Position numbers and translations under genes: made by a program. A model generated the notes under the pieces. That model saw nothing but the letters and a program-made list of their open reading frames with translations, ran no database searches and was not told the DNA's origin. Source: Arenibacter amylolyticus (GTDB lineage Bacteria > Bacteroidota > Bacteroidia > Flavobacteriales > Flavobacteriaceae). From it: a stretch of 64,000 nucleotides of DNA. Below, in pieces: positions 1 through 8,155 of the stretch; the first letter of the stretch is position 1; every line of letters begins with the position of its first letter. The stretch spans positions 156,584-220,583 of the forward strand of contig NZ_MTAZ01000019.1 in NCBI RefSeq assembly GCF_002150785.1, read 5' to 3'.

Positions 1-128
1 GGGCACTTTTACTTTAGAATTAAAAGGTTTTTTAATTCTTTGGGCTATTTTTACTGCTAAATAATGATTTTAACCAGCGCCCTAGTTCGGTACTGGGGGG
101 TGAACAATTACAATAATTTTTAAATCCC
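1..128. other. Window edge upstream of cmk
   Basis: No gene could be supported here. Short open frames exist but none resembles the end of a known protein. In many Bacteroidota the gene before cmk is porQ, but its end is not recognisable in these bases. Confidence 0.4.
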
Positions 129-827
129 ATGGGAAAAATAAACATAGCTATTGATGGCTATTCATCAACAGGTAAGAGTACAATTGCCAAGCAATTGGCA
201 AAAGCACTGGGATACATCTATGTAGATACTGGGGCAATGTACAGGGCGGTTACCCTATATGCCATGCGCCACGGTTTAATAGGCGAAACAGAGGAGGAGT
301 TGAAAAGGCTGGTAACCCACCTGCCTAAAATAAATCTTCAGTTTGTGCACAATGCAGACCTGGGATTTTCGGAAATGTATCTAAATGGGGAGAATGTAGA
401 AAAGGAGATTAGGGCATTGCCGGTATCCAAACAAGTAAGTAAGGTAGCTACCTTGGAAGCTGTACGAAAGAAATTAGTGGCTATGCAACAGGAGATGGGT
501 AAGAGAAAAGGGGTAGTGATGGACGGTAGGGATATAGGTACCGACGTTTTTCCGGATGCGGAATTTAAAATATTTATGACAGCCTCCCCCGAGACAAGAG
601 CGTTTAGGCGGTATAAGGAACTGTTGGAAAAAGGTGAGAAAGTGACCTATGATGAGGTGTTGGTAAATGTGCGCTATAGGGATGCCATAGATTCCAATAG
701 AAAATTCTCTCCATTAAAAAAGGCCGAGAATGCTATTGAGTTCGATAATAGTGATATGGGATTGGAAGAGCAATTAGACCGTATCTATAATTATGCATTG
801 CGTAAAATTGAGGAGACAAACGCTTAA
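129..827 (+). CDS. cmk: Cytidylate kinase
   Basis: Phosphorylates CMP and dCMP with ATP in the cytoplasm, feeding pyrimidine nucleotide pools. The 232-residue protein has the P-loop GYSSTGKST at residues 10-18, the nucleotide-binding stretch DTGAMYRAV at about 33-41, the DGRDIGTDVFPDA motif near residue 132 and an RYRDAIDSNR motif near 182, all in the order and spacing of bacterial Cmk. Length is typical. It converges with the LysM gene downstream, and a hairpin at 852-892 separates them. The ATG at 129 directly precedes the P-loop strand, so the start is secure. Confidence 0.97.
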   Translation: MGKINIAIDGYSSTGKSTIAKQLAKALGYIYVDTGAMYRAVTLYAMRHGLIGETEEELKRLVTHLPKINLQFVHNADLGFSEMYLNGENVEKEIRALPVSKQVSKVATLEAVRKKLVAMQQEMGKRKGVVMDGRDIGTDVFPDAEFKIFMTASPETRAFRRYKELLEKGEKVTYDEVLVNVRYRDAIDSNRKFSPLKKAENAIEFDNSDMGLEEQLDRIYNYALRKIEETNA

Positions 828-851
828 TCCCCTTTGAAAATGGTAAAAGAA

Positions 852-892
852 AAGGCGGATGTCCAAAAAAAATAACTTTGGATATCCACCTT
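852..892 (-). terminator. Hairpin between converging cmk and LysM gene
   Basis: A long inverted repeat with 16 positions per arm and one mismatch (AAGGcGGAT against ATCCACCTT, with TCCAAA arms next to the loop). On the minus strand it is followed by a T-rich tract (TTTTCTTTT), so it suits termination of the LysM gene and may also stop cmk transcription. Confidence 0.75.
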
Positions 893-918
893 CTTAGTTA
901 GTGGCAAAAATACCAGGC

Positions 919-1296
919 TTAGTTGGGAATGACCAAAACTTGGTCTGGGTGGATTAAATCTGGATTTTTGAGAATGTCCTTGTTGGCCTCAAAAATTTTC
1001 TTGTACTTCATAGGGTCTCCGTAATATTTTTTGGCAATCTTACTTAAAGATTCCCCGCTTTTTACCGTGTGTCGGTGGTAAACGCTTTGATCGGCAACGG
1101 TAATATTGGCTTTTAGATCGGAAGGATTTTCCCCGCCTATCTCTTTAATTTTGTCCCAAAGAAGGTTTTTTTCATATTGGGTCTTAGTTTCCCCTTTAAT
1201 TTTAAGAATGCCATTCTCCTCGGTAACATTACCGTTTTTTACTTCTAATTTTTCGCCAAGGTTTAATACCTCTTGATACTTTGATTTTACACTCAT
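919..1296 (-). CDS. BON-like/LysM protein (YgaU/Kbp type)
   Basis: A 125-residue protein without a signal peptide. The C-terminal half is a LysM domain (residues about 75-124, [19 protein letters not shown] ... [19 protein letters not shown]), and the N-terminal half (about 15-65) looks like a degenerate BON domain with the [15 protein letters not shown] pattern. This architecture matches E. coli YgaU (Kbp), a cytoplasmic potassium-responsive protein; LysM otherwise binds peptidoglycan. Without a visible signal sequence a cell-wall role is less likely. Transcribed against cmk and divergently from rpsA. Confidence 0.85.
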   Translation of the reverse strand: MSVKSKYQEVLNLGEKLEVKNGNVTEENGILKIKGETKTQYEKNLLWDKIKEIGGENPSDLKANITVADQSVYHRHTVKSGESLSKIAKKYYGDPMKYKKIFEANKDILKNPDLIHPDQVLVIPN

Positions 1297-1409
1297 CTAT
1301 CCGTTTTTTAATGGTTATTATTAGCTATTACAAGATAAGGGATTCTTGGATTAGTTACGGCTATAAATCAAGAAATAGTTAAGTTGTTGGAGGTCAAGTG
1401 GTTTTTGTG

Positions 1410-1440
1410 TTGGTGTTATGGAAAATTAATTGTACATTTG
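1410..1440 (+). promoter_or_regulatory. rpsA promoter
   Basis: TTG at 1410-1412, a 20-base spacer and TACATTTG at 1433-1440 match the Bacteroidota -33/-7 consensus TTG-N17-23-TAnnTTTG exactly. Transcription starting near 1446 would leave a leader of about 118 bases ahead of rpsA, long enough for autogenous control by S1. Confidence 0.75.
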
Positions 1441-1563
1441 CACTCCTTTTTTAACAAACTATCGAGAGGAAAAAGGGAATATAAAAAAATAATAATCATA
1501 ACATCTTCCTTGGATATTGTTTTACTCTTGTGACTCCATGGAATACAAATTAAAGATCAGCAA

Positions 1564-3405
1564 ATGGCTGAAGACAAAACACCAGCAGAGGTAGAAGCTA
1601 CTACCGAAGCTACTCAAGAACAAAAAGTAGAAACCCCAGCTCAAGATCCTCAAGAATTCTTGGAGAACTTTAACTGGGAAAAGTACGAGCAAGGTATCGA
1701 GCGCGTTGATGATTCCAAATTAAAGGAATTTGAAGAAATGGTTGCCGAGAACTTTGTGGATACTGCAGACGCAGAAGTGGTGGAAGGAACAGTAGTGTAC
1801 CTTACGGAGCGTGAGGCGATCATTGATATCAACGCCAAGTCTGAAGGAGTAATTTCACTTAATGAATTCCGCTACAATCCCGATCTTAAAGTAGGGGATA
1901 AAGTAGAGGTGTTGATTGATATCCGTGAGGATAAAAGTGGACAATTAGTTCTTTCTCATAGAAAAGCCAGAACAATCATGGCATGGGATAGGGTTAATGC
2001 CGCTCATGACAACGAAGAAATTGTTAGTGGTTTTGTAAAATGCAGAACTAAAGGTGGTATGATCGTGGATGTATTTGGAATTGAAGCGTTCTTGCCAGGT
2101 TCTCAAATAGATGTTAAGCCGATCCGTGATTACGATCAGTATGTCAACAAGACTATGGAATTTAAAGTGGTTAAGATTAACCACGAATTTAAGAACGTAG
2201 TTGTTTCGCATAAAGCATTGATTGAAGCGGACATTGAAGAGCAGAAGAAGGAAATCATCAGCCAGTTGGAAAAAGGACAAGTATTAGAAGGTGTTGTTAA
2301 AAACATTACTTCTTACGGTGTGTTCATAGACCTTGGTGGTGTTGATGGATTGGTACATATTACTGATCTTTCTTGGAGCAGAATCAACCATCCGAACGAA
2401 GTGGTTGAACTTGACCAGAAATTAAACGTGGTAATCTTAGATTTCGACGAAAACAAATCTAGAATCCAGTTAGGTCTTAAGCAATTGGAGAAACATCCAT
2501 GGGATGCCTTGAGCGAAGACATTAAGATTGGTGATAAAGTTAAAGGTAAAGTAGTTGTTATTGCAGACTACGGTGCATTTATCGAAGTTGCCGAAGGTGT
2601 TGAAGGATTGATTCACGTTTCTGAAATGTCTTGGTCTACTCACTTGCGTTCCGCTCAGGATTTCGTAAAAGTTGGAGATGAGATTGAAGCAGTAGTATTA
2701 ACCTTGGATAGAGAAGATCGTAAGATGTCTCTTGGTATCAAGCAATTGACTCCAGACCCATGGACTGATATTACAACTAAATACCCTGTTGGTTCTAAGC
2801 ATAAAGGAATTGTACGTAACTTCACCAACTTTGGTGTATTCGTAGAATTGGAAGAAGGGATAGACGGATTAATCTATATCTCCGATCTTTCTTGGACCAA
2901 GAAAATTAAGCACCCATCAGAGTTTGTAACCGTTGGTGATACTTTGGAAGTGGAAGTATTGGAGTTGGATGTTGAGGGTCGTAAATTAAGTTTAGGACAC
3001 AAGCAGACTACCGAGAACCCATGGGATAAGTACGAAACCGAGTTTGCCTTGGATACAGTTCATAAGGGCAGTATAGCAGAGATAGTAGACAAAGGTGCTA
3101 CTATTGAGTTTAACGAGGATATCGTAGCCTTTGTACCAACCCGTCACCTGGAAAAAGAAGATGGTACCAAATTGGTAAAAGGTGAGGAAGCTGAATTTAA
3201 AGTGATTGAATTCAATAAAGAATTCAAGAGAGTGGTTGCAAGTCATACCGCAATATTCAGAGAAGAAGAGAAGCGTAATGTGAAGGCCGCCGTTAAGAAG
3301 GCTGCAGCTGCTGCAGACGAAGCGAAACCTACTTTAGGGGATGCTAACGAAGCTTTGCAAGCGCTTAAGGATAAAATGGAAGCGAACGACAAGAAAAAGA
3401 AGTAA
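1564..3405 (+). CDS. rpsA: 30S ribosomal protein S1
   Basis: Binds mRNA leaders on the 30S subunit and is the main mRNA-capturing protein where Shine-Dalgarno pairing is weak, as in Bacteroidota. The 613 residues contain six S1 OB-fold repeats; repeats 3-5 are clearest (GVVKNITSYGVFIDLGGVDG, GKVVVIADYGAFIEVAEGV, GIVRNFTNFGVFVELEEGI, each followed by a DLSW or EMSW signature). An acidic, Pro/Glu/Ala-rich extension of about 45 residues precedes the first repeat and a Lys/Ala-rich tail ends the protein, as in flavobacterial S1. Monocistronic, with its own promoter and a strong terminator at 3431-3460. Confidence 0.97.
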   Translation: MAEDKTPAEVEATTEATQEQKVETPAQDPQEFLENFNWEKYEQGIERVDDSKLKEFEEMVAENFVDTADAEVVEGTVVYLTEREAIIDINAKSEGVISLNEFRYNPDLKVGDKVEVLIDIREDKSGQLVLSHRKARTIMAWDRVNAAHDNEEIVSGFVKCRTKGGMIVDVFGIEAFLPGSQIDVKPIRDYDQYVNKTMEFKVVKINHEFKNVVVSHKALIEADIEEQKKEIISQLEKGQVLEGVVKNITSYGVFIDLGGVDGLVHITDLSWSRINHPNEVVELDQKLNVVILDFDENKSRIQLGLKQLEKHPWDALSEDIKIGDKVKGKVVVIADYGAFIEVAEGVEGLIHVSEMSWSTHLRSAQDFVKVGDEIEAVVLTLDREDRKMSLGIKQLTPDPWTDITTKYPVGSKHKGIVRNFTNFGVFVELEEGIDGLIYISDLSWTKKIKHPSEFVTVGDTLEVEVLELDVEGRKLSLGHKQTTENPWDKYETEFALDTVHKGSIAEIVDKGATIEFNEDIVAFVPTRHLEKEDGTKLVKGEEAEFKVIEFNKEFKRVVASHTAIFREEEKRNVKAAVKKAAAAADEAKPTLGDANEALQALKDKMEANDKKKK

Positions 3406-3430
3406 GCCTCTATTTTAATAACTATAGAAA

Positions 3431-3460
3431 AGCCTCGACCTACGTCGGGGCTTTTTTTTT
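3431..3460 (+). terminator. rpsA intrinsic terminator
   Basis: Nine-pair stem AGCCTCGAC / GTCGGGGCT with a CTAC loop, followed immediately by a run of T. Lies 26 bases after the rpsA stop. Confidence 0.93.
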
Positions 3461-3586
3461 GGATTCTAGGTAAGGAAGGTGTAGGTTTATGGAATAAATA
3501 TAATTTTAAAATATTGGGTATCAGTTCTTCCTGTTATTAATAAAACACTATTCCTAGAACAATCCTTTATATTAGATAGAAATCCC

Positions 3587-3594
3587 TACTTTTG
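3587..3594 (+). promoter_or_regulatory. pyrR -7 promoter element
   Basis: TACTTTTG fits TAnnTTTG and sits 28 bases before the ATG at 3623. No TTG was found at the expected -33 distance, so this is a half-supported promoter. Confidence 0.5.
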
Positions 3595-3622
3595 TAAATC
3601 AAAGGCATTGGACAAAATAGCT

Positions 3623-4162
3623 ATGAGTCAAAAAGTATTGCTTTCTTCCAAAGAAATAAATATTATCCTGCATCGCCTGGCTTGCCAATTGTTGGAGAAT
3701 CACCTAGATTTTAAGGAAACCGTATTAGTTGGCCTGCAGCCAAGAGGAATTTTCTTGGCGGTTCGTTTGGCCAAGATCCTTAAAGAGGAATATGGCGTAG
3801 AAACTATAGATTTAGGATTCTTGGACATTACGTTTTATAGGGACGATTTTAGACGGGGCGATAAGACATTGGAGGCCAATAAGACCAAAATAGATTTTCT
3901 TGTAGAAGATAAAAAAGTGGTGTTTATAGATGATGTGCTTTATACAGGACGTAGTATAAATGCAGCTTTAACGGCCATACAATCTTTTGGAAGGCCTAGG
4001 GAAGTAGAATTGTTAACCCTTATCGACCGTCGCTTTAGCAGGCATTTGCCCATTCAACCTACTTATAGGGGGAGGCAGGTAGATGCTATCAATGAGGAAA
4101 AGGTAAAAGTGATGTGGGAAGAAAATGATGGGGAAGACGTTATATATTTAGTAAAGAAATAA
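3623..4162 (+). CDS. pyrR: Bifunctional pyr regulator / uracil phosphoribosyltransferase PyrR
   Basis: PyrR-family phosphoribosyltransferase; converts uracil and PRPP to UMP, and in Firmicutes also attenuates pyr mRNA. The PRPP-binding loop VVFIDDVLYTGRSI and the LVGLQPRGIFLAVRL segment are both present, giving a 179-residue protein of family length. An upstream in-frame TTG at 3608 exists, but the ATG at 3623 (MSQKVLLSSKE) matches family starts and is preferred. No PyrR-type anti-antiterminator was recognised in the leader, so an RNA-regulatory role here is unproven. Followed after 4 bases by pyrB, which implies co-transcription. Confidence 0.92.
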   Translation: MSQKVLLSSKEINIILHRLACQLLENHLDFKETVLVGLQPRGIFLAVRLAKILKEEYGVETIDLGFLDITFYRDDFRRGDKTLEANKTKIDFLVEDKKVVFIDDVLYTGRSINAALTAIQSFGRPREVELLTLIDRRFSRHLPIQPTYRGRQVDAINEEKVKVMWEENDGEDVIYLVKK

Positions 4163-4166
4163 ACGC

Positions 4167-5093
4167 ATGAGCGAACTGAGTGTAAATCACTTGCTGGGGA
4201 TTAAGTACCTGAAAGAGTCGGATATTCAGCTCATTTTTGAAACTGCCGATCACTTCAAGGAAGTTTTAAATAGACCTATAAAAAAGGTTCCTTCGCTTCG
4301 CGATATTACCATAGCGAATATCTTTTTTGAAAATAGTACCCGTACGAGACTCTCCTTCGAATTGGCCGAAAAAAGACTCTCTGCCGATGTGGTGAATTTC
4401 TCAGCAGGACAGTCTTCAGTGAAAAAAGGGGAAACCTTGATAGATACGGTAAATAATATCCTATCTATGAAGGTAGATATGGTGGTAATGAGGCACCCCA
4501 ATCCAGGAGCTGGTATATTCCTGTCTAAGCATGTTAAATCTTCCATTATAAACGCAGGGGACGGTGCACATGAGCACCCAACACAGGCGTTGTTAGATTC
4601 CTATTCTATTAGAGAGAAGCTGGGGGATGTAAGTGGTAAGAATGTTCTTATCGTTGGGGATATCCTTCATTCTAGAGTGGCACTTTCCAATATATTTGCC
4701 CTAAAATTACAGGGAGCCAACGTGAAGGTGTGTGGCCCCAAAACCTTAATGCCAAAGCATATCGAGTCACTTGGGGTAAGCGTGGAGAGCGATCTGCGAA
4801 AGGCTCTAAATTGGTGCGATGTCGCCAATATGCTACGAATACAGAACGAACGCTTAGATATTAGCTATTTCCCCACCACTAGGGAGTATACCCAACAATA
4901 TGGCGTTAATAAAGCGCTATTGAACAGTTTGGATAAGGAAATTGTGATAATGCACCCGGGACCTATTAATCGCGGTGTGGAAATAACCAGTGATGTGGCC
5001 GATTCCAAACAATCCATTATTTTAAATCAGGTAGAGAATGGAGTGGCTATTAGAATGGCGGTAATTTATTTGTTGGCATCAAAAATAAAATAA
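4167..5093 (+). CDS. pyrB: Aspartate carbamoyltransferase catalytic subunit
   Basis: Condenses carbamoyl phosphate with L-aspartate in the committed step of pyrimidine synthesis. The carbamoyl-phosphate motif FFENSTRTRLSFE is at residues 53-65, HPTQALLDS is near 137 and HPGPINRGVE near 265. The 308-residue length is that of a catalytic chain. No regulatory chain (pyrI) is adjacent, so the enzyme may be unregulated trimeric type. It sits 4 bases after pyrR and 7 bases before the small STAS-like gene, forming a three-gene operon. Confidence 0.96.
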   Translation: MSELSVNHLLGIKYLKESDIQLIFETADHFKEVLNRPIKKVPSLRDITIANIFFENSTRTRLSFELAEKRLSADVVNFSAGQSSVKKGETLIDTVNNILSMKVDMVVMRHPNPGAGIFLSKHVKSSIINAGDGAHEHPTQALLDSYSIREKLGDVSGKNVLIVGDILHSRVALSNIFALKLQGANVKVCGPKTLMPKHIESLGVSVESDLRKALNWCDVANMLRIQNERLDISYFPTTREYTQQYGVNKALLNSLDKEIVIMHPGPINRGVEITSDVADSKQSIILNQVENGVAIRMAVIYLLASKIK

Positions 5094-5100
5094 TAGACGT

Positions 5101-5433
5101 ATGATTTTAGACAGAGAAGAAAACGTAACTATTGTGCTGCAGGAAGACACTTCCTTAAAGGCATTTATAAATAACCTGAAGGAGAGTTATCCCAAGATTA
5201 AGAACGATCACATCATCCTAAATCTCTTTTCTTTTTCCAAGCTTACATCAGGAGATGTCTTAGAGTTTTTAGATCTGTCCGAAACTCATAGGAATTCCAA
5301 AAAATCCTTTGTGCTGGTTACCGATAAGGTGGCTTACGATGAGGTTCCAGACAATATCTGCGTGGTACCTACTATTCAGGAGGCTAGGGATATTATAGAA
5401 CTCGAGGAAATAGAGCGGGAGCTAGACCTCTAG
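5101..5433 (+). CDS. Small STAS-like protein of unknown function
   Basis: A 110-residue soluble protein with the alternating pattern of a STAS/SpoIIAA fold: beta strand HIILNLFSF near residue 38, a helix around SGDVLEFLDLS, a strand KSFVLVTDK near 70 and a final helix after VVPTIQEARDIIELEEIE. STAS domains often act as anti-anti-sigma or partner-switching modules; the phosphorylatable serine is not obvious here. It begins 7 bases after pyrB and is co-oriented with rnz. Proteins in this position in related genomes are sometimes mislabelled ribonuclease Z because of their neighbour; this one has no metallo-lactamase motif. Confidence 0.8.
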   Translation: MILDREENVTIVLQEDTSLKAFINNLKESYPKIKNDHIILNLFSFSKLTSGDVLEFLDLSETHRNSKKSFVLVTDKVAYDEVPDNICVVPTIQEARDIIELEEIERELDL

Positions 5434-5796
5434 TGTCACAGTAGTAGACGTGCTCACTGATGGGGCTGCAACACTATATAGGGCTTACCTAATCCTTAGC
5501 TGCGTATCGGTTTTTGTTTAATGGCTACTATATTCCTAGATTTAAAACAGTAAGTGCCCTAAATTGGGACGGCGGTTGTCTGGTTGCAGCCAGTTGCCAA
5601 GTTTGGTGGTCTTTTCCTATGTCTAGGATAAGGAGTATATTGGGAGAAACGTATGGGTTCCTTTGCTATTTAGCAAAAGCTATAAGCAATAGGGTGTTGT
5701 GGGAAGCTATAGGGAAATGGAGGGGAGGATCTAATATTCCCACAAACCCAATACCTTGAACGAATGTCCCATTATTAATTTTTTTTTTTTTTTTCT
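5434..5796 (+). other. 363-bp gap before rnz with a 16-T tract
   Basis: No supported gene. One 82-codon frame (5514-5759, TTG start) has Trp/Cys-rich content unlike its neighbours and was rejected. The notable element is a run of 16 T at 5779-5794, ending two bases before the rnz ATG. No clear TAnnTTTG promoter was found, though rnz presumably has one here or reads through from pyrB. Confidence 0.6.
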
Positions 5797-6702
5797 ATGA
5801 AACTAACCATTTTGGGATGTTATGCAGCTACCCCTAGATCTTTAAATAACCCAACCTCCCAGGTACTCGAGATAAAGAATCACTTGTTTTTAATTGATTG
5901 TGGAGAAGGTACCCAGGTACAATTGCGTAAGCATAAGATAAAATTCTCTAGAATCAACCATATTTTTATATCCCATTTACACGGGGATCATTTTTTTGGT
6001 TTACCTGGTTTAATTTCCACTTTCCGATTACTAGGTCGTAAAACGCCATTACATGTTTACGGGCCAAAAGGGATCAAGGAGGCGATTACCCTATTTTTAA
6101 AATTAGGGGATTCCTGGACCAATTATCCACTGTACTTTCACGAGCTTAGCGCTTTAGGATCCGAACTTATTTTTGAGGACAATAAGGTGGAAGTGAGTAC
6201 TATTCCCCTTCAACATCGAATTTATACCAACGGCTTTTTGTTTAAGGAGAAAATTGGAGAGCGTATCTTAAATGTGGAAGCAGTATCAAAATACGGTGTG
6301 GATACATGTTATTTCCAGAATATTAAAAAGGGAAAGGATGTAATTTTGGACAATGGTAACAGAATAGACAATCACTTGTTGAGTTTTGATCCTCGTCCGC
6401 GTAAAAGCTATGCGTTTTGTAGCGATACCCAATATTCGGAGCAGGTGATTCCCATCATCAGTGGGGTGAGTGTTTTATATCATGAATCTACCTTTTTGGA
6501 GTCGGAAAAGGCCTTAGCGCCTAAAACTAAACACGCAACAGCCAAGGAAGCCGCAACCATCGCAAAAAAGGCCGAGGTGGGAAAGCTGATCCTAGGCCAT
6601 TTCTCTACCCGTTACGCCTCTACTGAACTTTTTAAAGAGGAAGCAACCACAATTTTTCCTGAAGTGGAACTGGCCGAGGATGGAAAGTATTTTGAGCTTT
6701 AA
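5797..6702 (+). CDS. rnz: Ribonuclease Z
   Basis: Zinc-dependent endonuclease that trims the 3' trailer of tRNA precursors; useful here because both tRNAs in this window lack an encoded CCA. The beta-lactamase signature HLHGDH is at residues 60-65, IDCGEGTQ at 33-40, further metal-ligand segments are SDTQYS near 209 and LGHFSTRY near 271, and the length is 301 residues. The start codon is preceded by a 16-T homopolymer and no Shine-Dalgarno sequence, so initiation probably relies on S1 binding to the U-rich leader. Confidence 0.95.
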   Translation: MKLTILGCYAATPRSLNNPTSQVLEIKNHLFLIDCGEGTQVQLRKHKIKFSRINHIFISHLHGDHFFGLPGLISTFRLLGRKTPLHVYGPKGIKEAITLFLKLGDSWTNYPLYFHELSALGSELIFEDNKVEVSTIPLQHRIYTNGFLFKEKIGERILNVEAVSKYGVDTCYFQNIKKGKDVILDNGNRIDNHLLSFDPRPRKSYAFCSDTQYSEQVIPIISGVSVLYHESTFLESEKALAPKTKHATAKEAATIAKKAEVGKLILGHFSTRYASTELFKEEATTIFPEVELAEDGKYFEL

Positions 6703-6955
6703 GAAGATAGTTAAGGAGGTATTCTGTTGTTTATTTTGGTTAACGCCAGCTGTAGCAAAAGGGGAAGAGGTGTGGAGTTGGTTTTAAAAGTGAAAATAAC
6801 CAAGTTTGGCTTTCTTTTTTTAATTTGTTTTGTGCAAATTTGTGGTTGGTGTTAGATTGCGCTAAAAGGTTATTCCAGGCTTACTGGATGTATAATTCCT
6901 GTGCTACTGGCCCTTAGTTATTTAGGATTCCCTTCTCCAATTTCAATTCGTTCTT

Positions 6956-7603
6956 ATGCAAAAAGATTTAGGTGATTATAGAAGATCTTATGGTAAAAGT
7001 GAGCTTACCAAGGCCAATGTTCCCGAAAATCCCATGGAGCTTTTTCAAAAGTGGTTCTATGAGGTGGAAGCCAGTGAAGGGATAGATGAGCCCAATGCAA
7101 TGAACATAGCTACCGTGGGCAAGGATGGATATCCAAAAAATAGGGTGGTCTTGTTAAAGAAATTCACCTATGAGGGATTTATTTTTTACACCAATTATGA
7201 GAGCGAGAAAGGCAAGGCCATAAGTAATAACCCTAAGGTGTGTCTTTCCTTTTTTTGGCCCAATATGGAGCGGCAAATTATTATAAAAGGTGATGCCGAA
7301 AAAATTGCCCCTAATTTGTCCGATGGATATTTTGAGTCCAGACCGGATGGAAGCAAGTTGGGCGCCATTGTTTCTCCTCAAAGTGAGGTAATCCCTAACA
7401 GGGAATTTTTGGAATCCAAATTAAAGGATTTAGAAAAATCCTATGCAGACCGAGAGATTGAACGGCCCAGTTACTGGGGCGGGTTTATAGTAAAGCCGGT
7501 TTCCATCGAATTTTGGCAAGGGAGACCAAATAGGTTGCACGATAGGATACGCTATAGTCTGCAGCCAGATTATGACTGGAAGATAGAGCGGTTGGCACCC
7601 TAG
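6956..7603 (+). CDS. pdxH: Pyridoxamine 5'-phosphate oxidase
   Basis: FMN-dependent oxidase making pyridoxal 5'-phosphate from PNP or PMP. The FMN-binding stretch NRVVLLKKF is near residue 63, YTNYESEKGKA near 79, and the C-terminal signature WQGRPNRLHDRIRY followed by the terminal RLAP confirms the full 215-residue enzyme. PLP produced serves enzymes elsewhere in the window such as threonine synthase. The 253-bp gap after rnz carries no recognised gene; sixA starts 63 bases downstream on the same strand. Confidence 0.96.
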   Translation: MQKDLGDYRRSYGKSELTKANVPENPMELFQKWFYEVEASEGIDEPNAMNIATVGKDGYPKNRVVLLKKFTYEGFIFYTNYESEKGKAISNNPKVCLSFFWPNMERQIIIKGDAEKIAPNLSDGYFESRPDGSKLGAIVSPQSEVIPNREFLESKLKDLEKSYADREIERPSYWGGFIVKPVSIEFWQGRPNRLHDRIRYSLQPDYDWKIERLAP

Positions 7604-7666
7604 GTGCAGCTAGTTTTATTTTACCTTTATGGGAGTAAAACAACGGGACCATTAAATTTTTAAGGA

Positions 7667-8155
7667 ATGAAAACAATACTTTTATTGAGGCACGGAAAAT
7701 CCTCTTGGGACTACCAAGTCTCGGACAGGGATAGACCGCTTTTGGAAAGAGGGATAAGAGATGCTGCCAGGGTTGGGAAGGAGTTTTTAAAAGACCGAAT
7801 AATTATTGATGCGGCCTTCTCTAGCCCCGCTAACCGAGCAATGCATACGGCTATTATTTTCTTAAGGACCATTAGTTATCCCCTGGATAAATTTAAGCTA
7901 TCCCCAAGCTTGTACGACTTTAGCGGAGATGATGTATATTCGTTCATTCGTTCCTTGGATAACACCAAAAATACAGTAATGCTTTTTGGCCATAACGAGG
8001 CCTTTACACATATTGCCAACTCCTTGGGGGATGTATATATAAGCAATGTACCTACAAGTGGTTTTGTAGAGTTAAAATTTGATACGAATGATTGGGGTGC
8101 CGTGATTAAGGGAGTAACAGGGCGCACAATATTTCCAAAACATATTAGAGAATGA
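7667..8155 (+). CDS. SixA-like phosphohistidine phosphatase
   Basis: Histidine phosphatase superfamily protein of 162 residues. The catalytic RHGKSSW motif is at residues 8-14 (His9 nucleophile) and the second catalytic histidine lies in LFGHNEAF near 109. SixA of E. coli removes phosphate from phosphohistidine in HPt domains and PTS proteins. The stop codon overlaps the ppk1 start (ATGA), implying translational coupling to an enzyme that itself works through phosphohistidine. Whether it acts on PPK1 is speculation. Confidence 0.88.
   Translation: MKTILLLRHGKSSWDYQVSDRDRPLLERGIRDAARVGKEFLKDRIIIDAAFSSPANRAMHTAIIFLRTISYPLDKFKLSPSLYDFSGDDVYSFIRSLDNTKNTVMLFGHNEAFTHIANSLGDVYISNVPTSGFVELKFDTNDWGAVIKGVTGRTIFPKHIRE

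Noticed and set aside
1650..3246. Several minus-strand reading frames inside rpsA
   Set aside because: Shadows of a clearly coding gene; composition follows the reverse complement of rpsA.
5514..5759. 82-codon open frame between the STAS-like gene and rnz
   Set aside because: TTG start, composition rich in Trp and Cys and unlike any neighbour, no recognisable domain.
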